A stretch of DNA of 64,000 bases from DATAVB01 sp040414495 (lineage in GTDB: Bacteria > Actinomycetota > Actinomycetes > Mycobacteriales > QHCD01): NCBI GenBank assembly GCA_040414495.1, contig JBEDUI010000285.1:1-64000 (forward strand), given 5' to 3'. The notes below the pieces were generated by a model. That model saw nothing but the letters and a program-made list of their open reading frames with translations, made no database searches and was not told the DNA's origin. Positions within the stretch are counted from its first letter, which is position 1. Each line of letters opens with the position of its first letter. This document shows positions 45,354 through 54,055 of the stretch, piece by piece. Position numbers and translations under genes: made by a program.

Positions 45354-45977
45354 CTAGCGCTTATGTTGCTGCGCTGGCAGGGCAGCCAGCAGCGTACGCA
45401 GGCACACATCGCGGACCTCGGCCCGGCTGATCGCCTCGTTTTCCAGCCAGTCCAAGCAGATCGCGCGAACAAACGCCAGCCAGGCCTGCAAGGCGGCCGA
45501 GGTGACATCGCGTTGATGACCGTCCACACCGGACGCCTCAAGCATTCGCCGGCGTAATACGGCCAGTTCCTCGTTGATGATGGCTTGAATAATCGGATCG
45601 CCCGACAGCGTGCGGTTCGCGGTCAGCACGGTGCGGCGGTTCGCCGCGAAATAATCGATGTGAGCCTCGAGGCCGGCCGTCGCCAGCTCGGTCAGCGGCA
45701 CGTCGGGATCGACCTCGGTTTCGGGCACGAGCCGGTCGGCGGCCCGTTGATAAATGGCGGCGAACAGATCGCGTTTGCTGCCGAAGTACCGGTACAGCAG
45801 CGCGCGCGAGACCGCGGCCCGTTCGGCGACCTGATCCATCCGCACTTCGTCGTACGGTAGTTCAGCGAACAACGCCGCGCCGACGTCGAGCAGTTCGTTG
45901 CGGCGGGAATCCGGATCGAGCCGGCGGCGCGTATTGCTCACCTCCCGTACCTTAGTTGACGAGTGTCTACTAGGCAT
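45354..45977 (-). CDS. TetR-family repressor
   Basis: A 207-residue regulator with an N-terminal TetR helix-turn-helix (RRNELLDVGAALFAELPYDE, then VRMDQVAERAAVSRALLYRYFGSKRDLFAAIY) and a helical ligand domain. ATG at 45977 has TACAGT 5 nt before it on the minus strand, so a nearly leaderless message is possible; GTG at 45941 is an alternative start with a poorly spaced GGGAG. The palindrome at 45953-45972 covers its 5' end and the divergent promoter, which suggests autoregulation and control of the DUF2867 gene. Confidence 0.9.
   Translation of the reverse strand: MPSRHSSTKVREVSNTRRRLDPDSRRNELLDVGAALFAELPYDEVRMDQVAERAAVSRALLYRYFGSKRDLFAAIYQRAADRLVPETEVDPDVPLTELATAGLEAHIDYFAANRRTVLTANRTLSGDPIIQAIINEELAVLRRRMLEASGVDGHQRDVTSAALQAWLAFVRAICLDWLENEAISRAEVRDVCLRTLLAALPAQQHKR
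45953..45972. promoter_or_regulatory. TetR operator palindrome
   Basis: TAGTTGAC-GAGT-GTCTACTA is a 20-bp palindrome with one mismatched pair. It overlaps TTGACG (45956-45961), a -35 candidate for the divergent DUF2867 gene whose -10 would be TACTGT (45982-45987), and the first codons of the TetR gene. Position and symmetry suit a TetR-dimer site. Confidence 0.65.
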
Positions 45978-45991
45978 GGCTTACTGTACCT

Positions 45992-46474
45992 GTGTCAAAT
46001 AGTGGTGCACGCGTCAGGATGGTCGCCGCGACGGATGATCTGCGGGCCGTGGATACGTTGGCGAATCCGGACCGCGCCACCGTTCTCGAACTGGCCTCGC
46101 CTGGCGCCTCGGCCCATTCGGCCGAGCAATGGGCGCGGACGACGTTCGAGGGGGCGCCGTGGCTGCTACGCCGGCTGTTGCCGCTCAGTTGGCGGCTCGG
46201 CCTCGGCCTGCGACTGGGACCGCGGTCCTCGCGCGACCATATTCTCGGCTGGCGAATTGTGCGGACACAGCCCGATTCCATCGTTCTGGAGTTGGACTCA
46301 CGCCTGATCAGCGCGCACAACGTCGTCGTCGTTGACGATTCGCGGGTGCGCTGGGCGGCATTTGTCCGCTACGAACGCCGGGGAGTCCGGCTTCTGTGGG
46401 CACTCGCGGTGCCGATTCACCGGTTGACGTTGTCGTACGTCCTGGGCCGCGCCGCGACCAGATTGACGACGTAA
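45992..46474 (+). CDS. DUF2867-like protein
   Basis: A 160-residue protein with RDHILGWRIVRTQPDSIVLELDS and FVRYERRGVRLLWALAVPIHRLTLSYVLGRAA, segments that resemble the DUF2867 family, whose biochemical role is unknown. GTG at 45992 is taken; ATG at 46019 is an alternative. It is divergent from the TetR gene, an arrangement common in mycobacteria and relatives, and is its probable target. Confidence 0.75.
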   Translation: MSNSGARVRMVAATDDLRAVDTLANPDRATVLELASPGASAHSAEQWARTTFEGAPWLLRRLLPLSWRLGLGLRLGPRSSRDHILGWRIVRTQPDSIVLELDSRLISAHNVVVVDDSRVRWAAFVRYERRGVRLLWALAVPIHRLTLSYVLGRAATRLTT

Positions 46475-46499
46475 CGTGTCTTTTGCGGCGGCCGGCGAT

Positions 46500-46505
46500 T
46501 AGGCT
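46500..46505 (+). promoter_or_regulatory. -10 element of the ArsC-like gene
   Basis: TAGGCT (TAnnnT) ends 6 nt before the ATG at 46512, and no Shine-Dalgarno sequence is present. A leaderless message is inferred. Confidence 0.45.
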
Positions 46506-46511
46506 CAGCTC

Positions 46512-46868
46512 ATGCCTGAGGTGACCTTGTTCCACAACACCGCCTGCTCCACATCCCGGCACGCGCTGGATGAGATCAAGGCGGCGAACGTTGACGTACA
46601 GATCGTGCAGTATCTCAAGACGCCGCTGGATCGGGCCGGCCTGCTGGACCTGATCGCGCAGCTCGAAGACCCGCCGGCCGACCTGGTCCGCAAAGACGGC
46701 TTCTTCAAGGAGCAGGGCCTGGTCGCCGACGACTACGTCACGCCCGAGGCGGTGGCCGATCTGTTGGTCGAGTATCCGCGGTTGATGCAGCGCCCGGTGC
46801 TGGTGCGCGACGGCCGGGCAATCATCGGGCGGCCCAAGGACCGGGTACCGGCGTTCCTGGCGAAATAG
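46512..46868 (+). CDS. ArsC-family reductase
   Basis: A 118-residue thioredoxin-fold protein of the glutaredoxin-dependent ArsC/YffB/Spx superfamily. The catalytic Cys is in FHNTACSTSRHAL, and the Arg residues of RPVLVRDGRAIIGRPKDRV match the arsenate-binding region of ArsC. Arsenate reduction is plausible, but no efflux pump or ArsR gene is near, so a general redox role is possible. Confidence 0.88.
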   Translation: MPEVTLFHNTACSTSRHALDEIKAANVDVQIVQYLKTPLDRAGLLDLIAQLEDPPADLVRKDGFFKEQGLVADDYVTPEAVADLLVEYPRLMQRPVLVRDGRAIIGRPKDRVPAFLAK

Positions 46869-46884
46869 CAGTGTCCGCTGTGGA

Positions 46885-46890
46885 TAGTCT
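46885..46890 (+). promoter_or_regulatory. -10 element of the HerA-like gene
   Basis: TAGTCT (TAnnnT) ends 6 nt before the ATG at 46897; there is no ribosome binding site. The near-motif TCCGCTGTGGA (46874-46884) adjoins it. Confidence 0.45.
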
Positions 46891-46896
46891 GACCTC

Positions 46897-49710
46897 ATGC
46901 CGGTTGATCTCGTAACCGCGATTCGGAATATCCCCGCCGTACGCGTTCGCGCCCTGCCGCGTCCGCCCGATGCCGACGCCGAGATTCGGCAGCCGGCCAG
47001 CGATCCGTACGGAATGGCGCGGCGGGCTGCGTTGGCGTCGGTATTTCATGCCGGTGAAAACCCACTGTTGTGGGCGTGGCATCGGGACCAGGTCGGCGGC
47101 AGCGTTGAATTGTTGAGCGCCGGCGGCTCGGCCCTGCCGGCCGAAGCGGTGACCGAGTCGCTCGACGCCGGCGCATTGTGGGACCGGTTGGATCGATTCG
47201 GGGCGTGGACGATTTTGTCGGTGTGGCCGGGGGATCCGGACGAGTCCACACAGGACGATGCCGCCGGGCAAGTACGGCCGTCGATCGAGACAGGCCTGCT
47301 GGCCGCGCGGGATGACGCGTTCGCGTTGCTGGTTCTCGCGCAACCGGCGTCGCAGATGGCGATCGAGGCCGCGATGGTCCGGGTCATCCAGGCCGGCCGG
47401 TTTTCCGCGCAGCGACAGGGAACCGCACCCGAGCACGCGCTTCGGTATGAACGGCTGCGGGCGCGGTTGGCCGAACTTCGCCGGGGCCGGGCCGAAGGCC
47501 TGTGGCAGCTACGGGTCACGGTCGGCGCGGCTGACGCCGATTCGGTACGGATATTGGCCGGCGTCGCGGCAGCGTCACTGGATATCAATGACCTGCCGTA
47601 CGACCTCACGCCCGCCGGATCGGTATGCCCGCTGTCCCAGGCGATCGAGGCCGCGCCGGCGATGCCGGCCCTGGACCCCGATGCGGTCGAACTGGCTCCG
47701 GAATTGGTCAGCTCCCGGATGGTGGCCGCGCTGACCCGCCCGCCCTCGGTCGAGGTGCCCGGGGTGCGGTTGGTGAACGCGCCGCAATTCGATGTCACGC
47801 CGGAGCATTCTGTCCCGGACCCGATTCGGTTCGGGCAGATACTGGACGCCCAGTCTCGGCCGGCGGGTTTGTTCGGCCTGACGCGCTCCAGCCTCAACCG
47901 GCACGTATTCGTCTGCGGCGCCACCGGTTCGGGAAAATCCCAGACGGTACGGGGTTTGCTCACCGAGTTGTCGGCCGCGAAAATACCGTGGCTGGTGGTC
48001 GAACCGGCCAAGGCCGAATACCGGCGAATGGCGGCCAGACTCCCTGATGCACAGGTGATTGTGATACGTCCTGGGGATCCAGAGCGGGTGCCGGTGGGGA
48101 TCGATCCGCTGCGCCCGGCCGCCGGCTTCCCGCTGCAAACCCATATCGACCTGGTACGGGCGCTCTTTCTGGCATCGTTCCAAGCGGTAGAGCCGTTTCC
48201 GCAGATTCTCGCCGCCGCACTGCAACGGACGTACGAACGGTTCGGCTGGAACGTGGCCACCGGAGAACCGCAGCCGGGCTGGCAACCGATCTATCCGACG
48301 TTGGCCGACCTGCAGGCCACCGCGCTGCAGGTGATCGACGAGGTCGGATACGGCCAGGAAATCCGCGACAACGTCACCGGATTCATCCGGGTCCGGCTTG
48401 CCTCCTTGCAATTGGGCACCACCGGACGGTTCGTGCACCGCAGTTGCCCGATTTCCATCGCGGAGCTGTTGCAGCGCAATGTCGTGCTGGAAATCGAGGA
48501 CGTCGGCGACGACCGCGACAAAGCGTTTCTGATGGGGGTTGTCCTCATCGCGTTGACCGAACACCTGCGTGTGGTCGACAAACAGCAACCCTCCACAGTG
48601 GAACAGCTCCGGCACGTCACTGTATTCGAAGAAGCGCACCGATTGTTGCGGCGGGCCGAATCGCAGGATGGCGGATCGGCTGTGGCGCAGGCAGTGGAGA
48701 TGTTCGCCGCGTTACTGGCCGAGGTACGGGCCTACGGCGAGGGCGTCGTCATCGCCGAACAGATTCCCTCGAAACTGATTCCCGATGTCGTGAAGAACAC
48801 CGCGGTCAAGGTAATGCACCGGTTGCCAGCGGCCGATGACCGGGAAACCGTTGGCGCCACCATGAACCTGAACAAGGCCCAGTCGGAATACGTGGTGAGC
48901 CTGCCTCCGGGCGAGGCGGCGGTATTCACCGACGCAATGGACCACGCGATCCGAATCCGGCTGCCCGATGGCACCTCGGCCGAGGCCGGGCCGGCGCAAT
49001 TGAGCGAGGCCGACATCATCGCCGCGCCGCGCAATGGCCGGTGCGGTGCGGATTACGGTCTCGGGCGGGCGTCGTTGTCGTTGATCGCGGCCGGCCAGGC
49101 GCTGATCGAGCGCAGTCCCGACGTTTCGGCCTGGGTCGAGTTGAGCGTTGTCGCGTATTTGATCGCAATGGCCGCACCGGCGCCGACCGAGCCGGTCCGG
49201 ACCACGATTGTCGCAAATGGACAGACGGGTGACGTGGCGTTGATCGACGCTATCGATCAGGCCGTGGCCGCCCGCGTGGCCGGAATCGCCGATCGCATGA
49301 ATCCCGCCGATTTCGCGGAATTCCTGGCCGGCGAGCTGCGGGCCGCCATTGCCGGGCAGCCGCCGAGTGAGAATTCGTATCCGCAGTGGTGGGCCCGGCC
49401 GTTCATGTGGGACGTCGCACACGCGGAATTGAGATTGTTGCGGAATGAGCGTAGCCACGACCTGGCGGTGCGGCGCCAGCTGGCCGACGTACAGGAGGCC
49501 CGGCGCCGGGCACGTAACCTGAATCAGGTCCAGCAGGTGATCTACGGCGATGGACGGCCGTGCACGTTGGAGCGAATCAGCGGCTCGCGGCGCGGCGACC
49601 ATGACTGGGCCGAAGCGGTGAACCAACTTGGCGAGATGTTCGGCGTGCCCTGGGTGGCGCCCTATCTTGATATCGCGCACCGCGTGGCTACCAGCCCGAC
49701 CGGGCTCTGA
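46897..49710 (+). CDS. HerA/VirB4-like P-loop ATPase
   Basis: A 937-residue member of the HerA-FtsK superfamily. Residues 1-330 form an N-terminal region of unknown fold; the ATPase core has Walker A GATGSGKS (G341-S348, K347), the following WLVVEPAKAEYRRMA segment usual in HerA-like proteins, a long insertion, Walker B VTVFEEAH (574-581) and a glutamine/arginine-rich stretch up to ADDRETVGATMN. All catalytic residues are present. The C-terminal 300 residues are helical and unassigned. HerA-type enzymes are DNA pumps, and VirB4-type enzymes drive secretion; no NurA, Sir2 or relaxase is present. The zinc-ribbon gene follows after 130 bp. Confidence 0.85.
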   Translation: MPVDLVTAIRNIPAVRVRALPRPPDADAEIRQPASDPYGMARRAALASVFHAGENPLLWAWHRDQVGGSVELLSAGGSALPAEAVTESLDAGALWDRLDRFGAWTILSVWPGDPDESTQDDAAGQVRPSIETGLLAARDDAFALLVLAQPASQMAIEAAMVRVIQAGRFSAQRQGTAPEHALRYERLRARLAELRRGRAEGLWQLRVTVGAADADSVRILAGVAAASLDINDLPYDLTPAGSVCPLSQAIEAAPAMPALDPDAVELAPELVSSRMVAALTRPPSVEVPGVRLVNAPQFDVTPEHSVPDPIRFGQILDAQSRPAGLFGLTRSSLNRHVFVCGATGSGKSQTVRGLLTELSAAKIPWLVVEPAKAEYRRMAARLPDAQVIVIRPGDPERVPVGIDPLRPAAGFPLQTHIDLVRALFLASFQAVEPFPQILAAALQRTYERFGWNVATGEPQPGWQPIYPTLADLQATALQVIDEVGYGQEIRDNVTGFIRVRLASLQLGTTGRFVHRSCPISIAELLQRNVVLEIEDVGDDRDKAFLMGVVLIALTEHLRVVDKQQPSTVEQLRHVTVFEEAHRLLRRAESQDGGSAVAQAVEMFAALLAEVRAYGEGVVIAEQIPSKLIPDVVKNTAVKVMHRLPAADDRETVGATMNLNKAQSEYVVSLPPGEAAVFTDAMDHAIRIRLPDGTSAEAGPAQLSEADIIAAPRNGRCGADYGLGRASLSLIAAGQALIERSPDVSAWVELSVVAYLIAMAAPAPTEPVRTTIVANGQTGDVALIDAIDQAVAARVAGIADRMNPADFAEFLAGELRAAIAGQPPSENSYPQWWARPFMWDVAHAELRLLRNERSHDLAVRRQLADVQEARRRARNLNQVQQVIYGDGRPCTLERISGSRRGDHDWAEAVNQLGEMFGVPWVAPYLDIAHRVATSPTGL

Positions 49711-49715
49711 GCTGG

Positions 49716-49753
49716 ATATCCACAGGATGACGTATATCGACCGGTTATCCACA
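49716..49753 (+). promoter_or_regulatory. two DnaA-box-like sites
   Basis: TTATCCACA at 49745-49753 is a perfect DnaA-box consensus and ATATCCACA at 49716-49724 differs at one base. They are in the same orientation, 29 bp apart, within the 130-bp spacer between the HerA-like and zinc-ribbon genes; both continue with GG. They could regulate the downstream pair or bind DnaA; chance is possible. Confidence 0.4.
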
Positions 49754-49840
49754 GGCCGGATTGCGACGAGCCAAAATGTCCATTCGCGGCGGTACTCTAC
49801 CGGCTGACGGGATTTTCCTGTCTGTGTCGGGAGGCGTGCT

Positions 49841-50545
49841 GTGTCGGCAGTTGCAGAGGACGGCCGGCCGTGGAAAGGCCGTTCGTACGCGCACCTGATG
49901 CTGCCGTATCCGCACCTTGACGCGCGGGCGGTCGCATTGGTCGATGCCGCCGTGCTCGGGGCCGGTTCGGACGAGTGGGTGGCACTCGAGGACAACGAGA
50001 CCGCCCCGCTGTTGTGGCGTCGTTGGCGTCATCGGCGCGGTCGGCACCTGGTCGCGGTCGTGTTGAGCTGGTATCCGTTGCTGCTGACGGTTGGCCCGGA
50101 GGGGCGGGACGGCCGCGCGATGAGGGCGGCGCGGCGCCGGATCGTGGATGCGGTGGCGGCGGCCGGTGGGCGGATCGTCGCCGACACTGACCTTGACCCG
50201 CTCCTGGCCGCGGCGCAGGACCGGTGGGGCCGGGTGCTGGCCGCGCGGCGCCGGATCGAGCAGCAGCGGTTTTGGGTGGAGTGCCGGCGTTGCGCCGCCT
50301 GCGACGGGATTTCCGGGTACGCGGCGGTGCACTGCCGGATCTGCGGGCGCCGGTTCACCGCGGAGGATGACACCGAACGCGAGGAGGCCGGCCGCGCCGC
50401 GCGGGAGGTCATCGCGGCCGCCGAGAGCGAATTGAGCACGCTTGGTCGCGGTGACCAGCTGCTCGCCGGCCCGGTCGCCGCGGCAGCTCCGCCATCCGGC
50501 GGGCGGCCGGTTGTGGTGGCCAGTCGCAGGCAGGGCCCGTTATGA
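49841..50545 (+). CDS. zinc-ribbon protein of unknown function
   Basis: A 234-residue protein not assigned to a named family. Residues 1-120 are mixed helix and strand, with a basic RRWRHRRGRHL stretch at 60-70. C151-x2-C154 and C165-x2-C168 (with C148 nearby) form a probable zinc ribbon. A helical segment (about 170-200) and an Ala/Gly/Pro-rich tail follow. GTG start after GGGAGG. It overlaps the next gene by 4 bp (ATGA), so the two products are likely made together. Confidence 0.6.
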   Translation: MSAVAEDGRPWKGRSYAHLMLPYPHLDARAVALVDAAVLGAGSDEWVALEDNETAPLLWRRWRHRRGRHLVAVVLSWYPLLLTVGPEGRDGRAMRAARRRIVDAVAAAGGRIVADTDLDPLLAAAQDRWGRVLAARRRIEQQRFWVECRRCAACDGISGYAAVHCRICGRRFTAEDDTEREEAGRAAREVIAAAESELSTLGRGDQLLAGPVAAAAPPSGGRPVVVASRRQGPL

Positions 50546-52596
50546 CCGACCGATTCGAATTCGGGCCTCGCGAGCCTGGGGCGTTGGCCGAATGCTGGGG
50601 TTGGGAGTTGCGCGAGCCAACGCCGCCGAGCCCGACGCCGTTCGACGAACCCCCGCCACATCCGATGATTTCCCGGCCGCGGTGGTCGCGACCGCGCACG
50701 GGCACATCGGCGCGGGGATGGACACGTACCGGCGAATACGTGTTGGCCGCGGCCGTTGCGGTGGCGGTGGCCGTGGTCGGTGCAGGAGTGCTCCGAAGCT
50801 ATTCGGCGACCCGGCCAGCGGCCGGCTGGATCACGTTCGGGTTTGCCGTCGCGGCGGTCCTCCTGGCCGGGGTGGCGGCGCAGCCCGTCCTCACCCCGGC
50901 CTACAGCGACTGGCGATATCGCCGGTGGCGGCGTCGGTCGTTGCGCGCGCACCGCGGCGTCGCGGCCGAATCGCAGCGCTGGGCGGCCCGCCGGGCCGAG
51001 CACGAGCAGACCGCGGCCGGCGCCGATGCGGCCTGGGTGGCGCTGCGACCGGTGACCACGCACCGGGTCGACATTTACGGCGGTGATCCGGACGGTGGCT
51101 CAACCCTGCTCGCCGGCATTGTCACCTCGCTGCTCGATACCGGTTCGCGGATCACCGTCGTCGAGCTGTCCCAGGACGATCTGGCCGGCCGGCTGGCGCG
51201 GGCCGTGCCTGGAGCCACCACAACGCTCATCCCCGACCAGCTCGCGGTGTCGGCTCTGCTGACTGGCCTGTCCGCCGCCGATATCGGTGTCATTCTCACG
51301 GAGTCGCTGCACGCGATGGACACGGGTAAGAGCGCGGCTGACGACCGTACCCTCGACGCCGACCTGGTGGAGAAAGTCGGCAATTGCCTGGACGGCCAGC
51401 TGACCTTCACCCGGCTCGCGGCCGCGCTCCGGCTGGCTACCGAGCAGGCAAGCGCGACCGGCGACGTACTGGCTCCGGCCGAGCAGATGGCGCTGACCAA
51501 TCTATTCGGCGAAGGCACGCTGCGCGCCGCGGAAAGTCGGCTCTACCGACTGGCGGCCGCGGCGCAACGTTTGGCCGCGGTTGAGGATTCGCCCGTACCG
51601 GCATCGACCGACGAGCAGACGGATCCGGCGCTGCGGATCTGGCAGCTCTCTGATCGGGTCGATGACCTGACCGGCACCTTGCTGGCGCAGGTCGTGTTCC
51701 ACGCCACGTTGCATCGGGTCCGTGGCAGCCAGAACGCTGACCCGCCGCGCGTACTTGTTCTGACCGGGTGCGATCGGCTGCGTCGCACCCATTTGGAACG
51801 GCTGGACCAGCTCGCCCGTCGGCGCGGTATCCGGCTGTTGTTCTTCTTCCGGCATCTGCGCGAGGACGCGGTCGAGCTGCTCGGCGGCAGCGAGGCCGTG
51901 CTCTTTATGCGGTTGGGCAATGCCAAAGAGGCCGAGAACGCCGCGTCGTTCATCGGCAAGCAGCACCGTGTCGTCGCGTCCGGCTTCACCGTTTCCCGCA
52001 GCGCCAGCTGGTCCACGACCACGGGCACCAGCACGAGCGTGGCCGACAGCGAGCAGGAATCAACGTCCAGCGGCACCCAATGGGGCGTCAACCGCAACTA
52101 CCATTTCGGTGCGCTGTTTGATTTCCCGCACGAGTCGGGCGGTCGTTCCCGCGGCGGCCAGAGTTCTACGAATACCGGCTGGTCGGTTTCCACCACGGAA
52201 GGCACCAGCACGTCGCAGCAGTACGGTGGCTCCACCAGCGAATCCCTTGCCTACCAGCGGGTCTACGAATATTCGGTCGAGCCGAGTCTGCTGCAGCGAC
52301 TGTCCTCGACCGCCTTCGTTCTGGTCGATCCACGCGATCAGGGCAGTCCCCGGCTCGGCGACTGCGACCCGCAGCTGCGGCAGAGCGCCGCACCGTATTC
52401 GTTCACGCCGGCCGTGGCGCACGATGGCATTCACGCTGGAATTCAGGCCGCCGTTCCCGGGCCGGCGGCAGCGATCGACGCCGGCGTTCACTTCCCAGGG
52501 CTGAACGGGATCCCGCCCGCCGATGCGGAGCCGGCCGGCGAACGTCGGCACGACGGGCCGCAGATCGCGCCCAACCGCCGACCGGCCGGAGAATGA
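50542..52596 (+). CDS. membrane-anchored VirD4/TraG-like protein with lost Walker motifs
   Basis: A 684-residue protein. Residues about 66-86 and 95-116 are two membrane helices. The following domain aligns by pattern with type IV coupling ATPases, but Walker A is degenerate (G180-GDPDG-G186-S-T, Lys replaced by Gly) and Walker B reads VLVLTGCD (404-411) where DE would be expected. The later LLFFFRHLREDAVELLGG, VLFMRLGNAKEAENAASFIG and VEPSLLQRLSSTAFVLVDP match the C-terminal layout of VirD4/TraG, including a Ser/Thr-rich stretch (about 485-575) before the end. It is thus probably a pseudo-ATPase partner of the HerA-like protein. The homology is inferred from motifs only. Confidence 0.55.
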   Translation: MTDRFEFGPREPGALAECWGWELREPTPPSPTPFDEPPPHPMISRPRWSRPRTGTSARGWTRTGEYVLAAAVAVAVAVVGAGVLRSYSATRPAAGWITFGFAVAAVLLAGVAAQPVLTPAYSDWRYRRWRRRSLRAHRGVAAESQRWAARRAEHEQTAAGADAAWVALRPVTTHRVDIYGGDPDGGSTLLAGIVTSLLDTGSRITVVELSQDDLAGRLARAVPGATTTLIPDQLAVSALLTGLSAADIGVILTESLHAMDTGKSAADDRTLDADLVEKVGNCLDGQLTFTRLAAALRLATEQASATGDVLAPAEQMALTNLFGEGTLRAAESRLYRLAAAAQRLAAVEDSPVPASTDEQTDPALRIWQLSDRVDDLTGTLLAQVVFHATLHRVRGSQNADPPRVLVLTGCDRLRRTHLERLDQLARRRGIRLLFFFRHLREDAVELLGGSEAVLFMRLGNAKEAENAASFIGKQHRVVASGFTVSRSASWSTTTGTSTSVADSEQESTSSGTQWGVNRNYHFGALFDFPHESGGRSRGGQSSTNTGWSVSTTEGTSTSQQYGGSTSESLAYQRVYEYSVEPSLLQRLSSTAFVLVDPRDQGSPRLGDCDPQLRQSAAPYSFTPAVAHDGIHAGIQAAVPGPAAAIDAGVHFPGLNGIPPADAEPAGERRHDGPQIAPNRRPAGE

Positions 52597-52615
52597 TTCA
52601 GGCTCCGCGATTGAT

Positions 52616-53827
52616 CTATGCAGCGGGAGATGACAGCGACGCTTGCGCGACGGCGTATTTGCTGTTGGTCCGCCACGTCGGATCGGTCCGGTCAAGGTCG
52701 GCTACTCGATCGGCGGACAGCCCGGTAATCACGTCAGATTTCAGAATGCGCAGGCAGAGGACCGGTGCCGGAAAGTACGCCGTTGCCTCGGCGAACGACT
52801 CGGTCGGCGGCCACTCGAGGTCGCCGACGAGGCGCCGGTAGTTCAGGTCGCCCTTGGCGATGACGAGATCTGCGCTCGCGAGCCGGTGGGCGAGGTCGCT
52901 CGGCAGGTAATGGTACGACCACGGATGGCAGTAGAACGGGTGCGTCTCAATCGCCAGCCGGCCCTCATTCAGGGCCCGCCGCAGCCGGTCGGCGACGGTG
53001 GGTTCTGAGCTCGCTGAGCCGGCTGAGCCCGCACCCAGTTGCCGCAGACAGGCCAGCACGTCGGCGGTCGTCGCGTCAGAGACGAAGTAGGGATACGGCT
53101 TGACGTGCAGCGCGATATCGGTGGCGATCCCGGTATGCAGCAGGTGATCGGCCAGGATCAGGTCGGCCGCGACTTCCGAGCCACCGTTATCGGCGATGAT
53201 CGTGATCCGGCCCGCCGGCCGTGATTGCAGCCAGGCCAGTGTGTCGGCCCGGTCGTCGTGGATCACGTGCCGCCCGCCCGACCCGCCGTCGCCGGCCGTG
53301 ATCCGGTACCCGAGGTCCGCCTGGTTGCCCCACACCGCGCCCAGCAGCAACGCCATGGTCAGCTCGTTCGGCGTCAATTCCGCCAGCTGATCCACGGCCT
53401 CGACGTTGCGTAGCTCTGCCGCCTTGACCGGTCCGAACGGATCGATCCAGCGCCAGGCACCGTCGGTGAAGAATTCGGTCGCGTCCAACAGCTTGCGATA
53501 GAAGTACGACTCGGCCCACAGAAACGGTGGCGTGTCCCATGGCCGGCCGAGATAAGGCGCGGCCCAGCTGTCCCACATCGCGCGGTCTGTGGCCACATCG
53601 GACAGTCGGCCGATCGTGCCGTCGGTGATCTCCCGATAGAGCGCCTCGAGCGCGTCCAGTTGCCTCGGCTGGTACGGATGTGCCTGCTGCACCTGCCGAA
53701 TCAGCCGGGGATGCCGCTCGTGCAACACACCCCACGGGAACGAGCCCGGTACCTCCGGCGTGATCACCGGCAACGACCCGGCCCCGCCCAATGGCCGCAA
53801 TGGCTCGGGTCGACCCACCGCATCCAT
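52616..53827 (-). CDS. DUF89/ARMT1-like protein
   Basis: A 403-residue protein of the damage-control phosphatase (DUF89) family. The metal-site motifs are IIADNGGSEVAADLILAD (Asp-Asn-x-Gly-x-Glu) and VIAKGDLNYRRLVGD (Lys-Gly-Asp). Family members dephosphorylate damaged or excess sugar phosphates and related metabolites. ATG at 53827 is chosen because GGAGG lies 7 nt before it; the frame remains open to 53944, which would reach into the tandem repeat. It converges on the VirD4-like gene, 19 bp between stops. Confidence 0.85.
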   Translation of the reverse strand: MDAVGRPEPLRPLGGAGSLPVITPEVPGSFPWGVLHERHPRLIRQVQQAHPYQPRQLDALEALYREITDGTIGRLSDVATDRAMWDSWAAPYLGRPWDTPPFLWAESYFYRKLLDATEFFTDGAWRWIDPFGPVKAAELRNVEAVDQLAELTPNELTMALLLGAVWGNQADLGYRITAGDGGSGGRHVIHDDRADTLAWLQSRPAGRITIIADNGGSEVAADLILADHLLHTGIATDIALHVKPYPYFVSDATTADVLACLRQLGAGSAGSASSEPTVADRLRRALNEGRLAIETHPFYCHPWSYHYLPSDLAHRLASADLVIAKGDLNYRRLVGDLEWPPTESFAEATAYFPAPVLCLRILKSDVITGLSADRVADLDRTDPTWRTNSKYAVAQASLSSPAA

Positions 53828-53910
53828 CACCGCACCTCCGTCGACGGCCGACCGGACGCCATTGTCGCAAATCAGCAGGAGAGGCGCGCCGGCGGCAAAC
53901 CGCGGCCAAA

Positions 53911-54055
53911 ATGGCGCGGTCGCGGAATTGGCCGTCGTCGGCATTAGTCCGCAGCCGAAGATGGCGCGGTCGCCGAGATGGCCGTCGCCCCGCGTTAGTT
54001 CTCGCAGCCGAGAATCCCGAGATCGCCGTCGCCCGCGGTTGGTTCCGCGGCCGAG
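53911..54055. repeat. imperfect tandem repeat, about 50 bp, three units
   Basis: Units begin at 53911 (ATGGCGCGGTCGCGGAATTGG), 53961 (ATGGCGCGGTCGCCGAGATGG) and 54013 (a shortened unit starting AATCCCGAGATCGCC); each ends in a GCAGCCGA- or GCGGCCGA-type sequence. A decayed beginning (AATGCCAGCTC) follows at 54056. They lie upstream of the DUF89 gene start. Confidence 0.7.

Noticed and set aside
53911..54055. CRISPR array
   Set aside because: The units are contiguous and imperfect with no unique spacers of constant length, and no cas genes are present.
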